DNA from: Marinobacter sediminicola
Lineage (GTDB): Bacteria > Pseudomonadota > Gammaproteobacteria > Pseudomonadales > Oleiphilaceae
Direction: 5' to 3'
NCBI RefSeq assembly: GCF_031157525.1
Contig: NZ_JAVIXR010000005.1
Span: forward strand, 124,001 to 188,000
Length of the DNA: 64,000 nucleotides
In this document: in pieces, positions 63,798-64,000 of the stretch
Layout of the letters: every line of letters begins with the position of its first letter
How positions within the stretch are numbered: position 1 is the stretch's first letter
Made by a program: the position numbers and the translations under genes
The notes under the pieces: generated by a model
Databases searched by the model: none
What the model saw: the letters and a program-made list of their open reading frames with translations, nothing else
Told to the model about the DNA's origin: nothing

Positions 63798-64000
63798 ACA
63801 ACGGAAGTAATAACTGGAACGTGCCCTACAGCCAGATTACCTGGTTTTCAAGTTTGCTCGATTCGCATGGTAATGTTGAAGATTTCGAGCGAAGCCAAGA
63901 TATTGTTTTTGACGTCAAACGGAAAAACCAAAAGGATTCGATTAGGATAGTTTGTCTAAATAAATATACCATGGGCCAGACTATGGTTTCGCGAATTTTA
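63794..64000 (+). CDS. Unknown partner gene of the HNH protein, 3' end outside the window
   Basis: ATG at 63794 overlaps the HNH stop (ATGA), so the two are translationally coupled. Sixty-nine codons are visible and the frame stays open: MNNGSNNWNVPYSQITWFSS, then DIVFDVKRKNQKDSIRIVCL and KYTMGQTMVSRIL. No catalytic motif or membrane segment appears in this part. AT-rich like the HNH gene. I do not recognise the family; the D-V-x-R-K-x and I-V-C-L-x-x-Y-T-M-G pattern should be diagnostic in a search. Confidence 0.7.
   Translation, partial: MNNGSNNWNVPYSQITWFSSLLDSHGNVEDFERSQDIVFDVKRKNQKDSIRIVCLNKYTMGQTMVSRIL

Overview
The window looks like chromosome of a marine gammaproteobacterium, most probably Marinobacter or a close relative. 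The evidence is gene content and order remembered from that group: ppk1-coaD, a long-form algC, argB-argE-argA, speD/osmC-like/crp, a glycine-betaine ABC transporter, an alcohol/aldehyde oxidation module and a complete petrobactin-type siderophore locus. No rRNA, tRNA, CRISPR array, transposase or integrase was recognised.

Layout. 1-6.2 kb: end of polyphosphate kinase, a DUF945 protein, coaD, then a minus-strand GMC oxidoreductase / Tat-signal partner / coniferyl-aldehyde-type dehydrogenase operon (3.9-7.7 kb), divergent from a TetR gene across a perfect 16-bp palindrome. 8.7-15 kb: housekeeping genes (engB, cytochrome c4, dsbA, an EEP-family protein, rpmB-rpmG, radC, coaBC, dut). 15.1-22.6 kb: algC with a membrane-anchored N-terminal half, then argB, an anchored protein with an Sm-like tail, argE and argA. 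22.6-30.9 kb: a lipoprotein peptidase, a 1261-residue PilZ protein with degenerate GGDEF and EAL domains, prkB, speD, an OsmC-family gene and crp/vfr. 30.9-45.3 kb: accessory and transport genes (epoxide-hydrolase-like protein, modABC, a lysophospholipase-like hydrolase, a fatty acid hydroxylase/sterol desaturase, two GSTs, a three-domain lipoprotein, a solute-binding lipoprotein, proXWV-type betaine transporter, a diguanylate cyclase, DUF4202).

45.3-60 kb is one iron-acquisition island. A Fur box precedes an orphan OmpR-type response regulator. A second Fur box precedes a TonB-dependent receptor followed by a siderophore-binding protein, permease, ATPase and DUF2218 gene, the first four starts overlapping or abutting. 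Facing it is a minus-strand asbA-B-C-D-E-F operon, in the same order as in Bacillus anthracis, with a MATE exporter behind it. AsbF supplies 3,4-dihydroxybenzoate, AsbC/D/E activate, carry and transfer it, and the two IucA/IucC-type synthetases AsbA and AsbB join citrate and spermidine. speD, in the same window, belongs to spermidine synthesis.

60-62.4 kb is trpG-trpD-trpC. As I remember Pseudomonas, trpGDC lies beside vfr/osmC/speD; here about 29 kb separates them. trpE is not upstream of trpG. Instead there is roughly 700 bp of mostly non-coding, repeat-bearing DNA, then an AT-rich HNH nuclease gene overlapping by ATGA a second gene cut by the window end. That pair looks horizontally acquired and is the best candidate here for an uncharacterised defence-like system.
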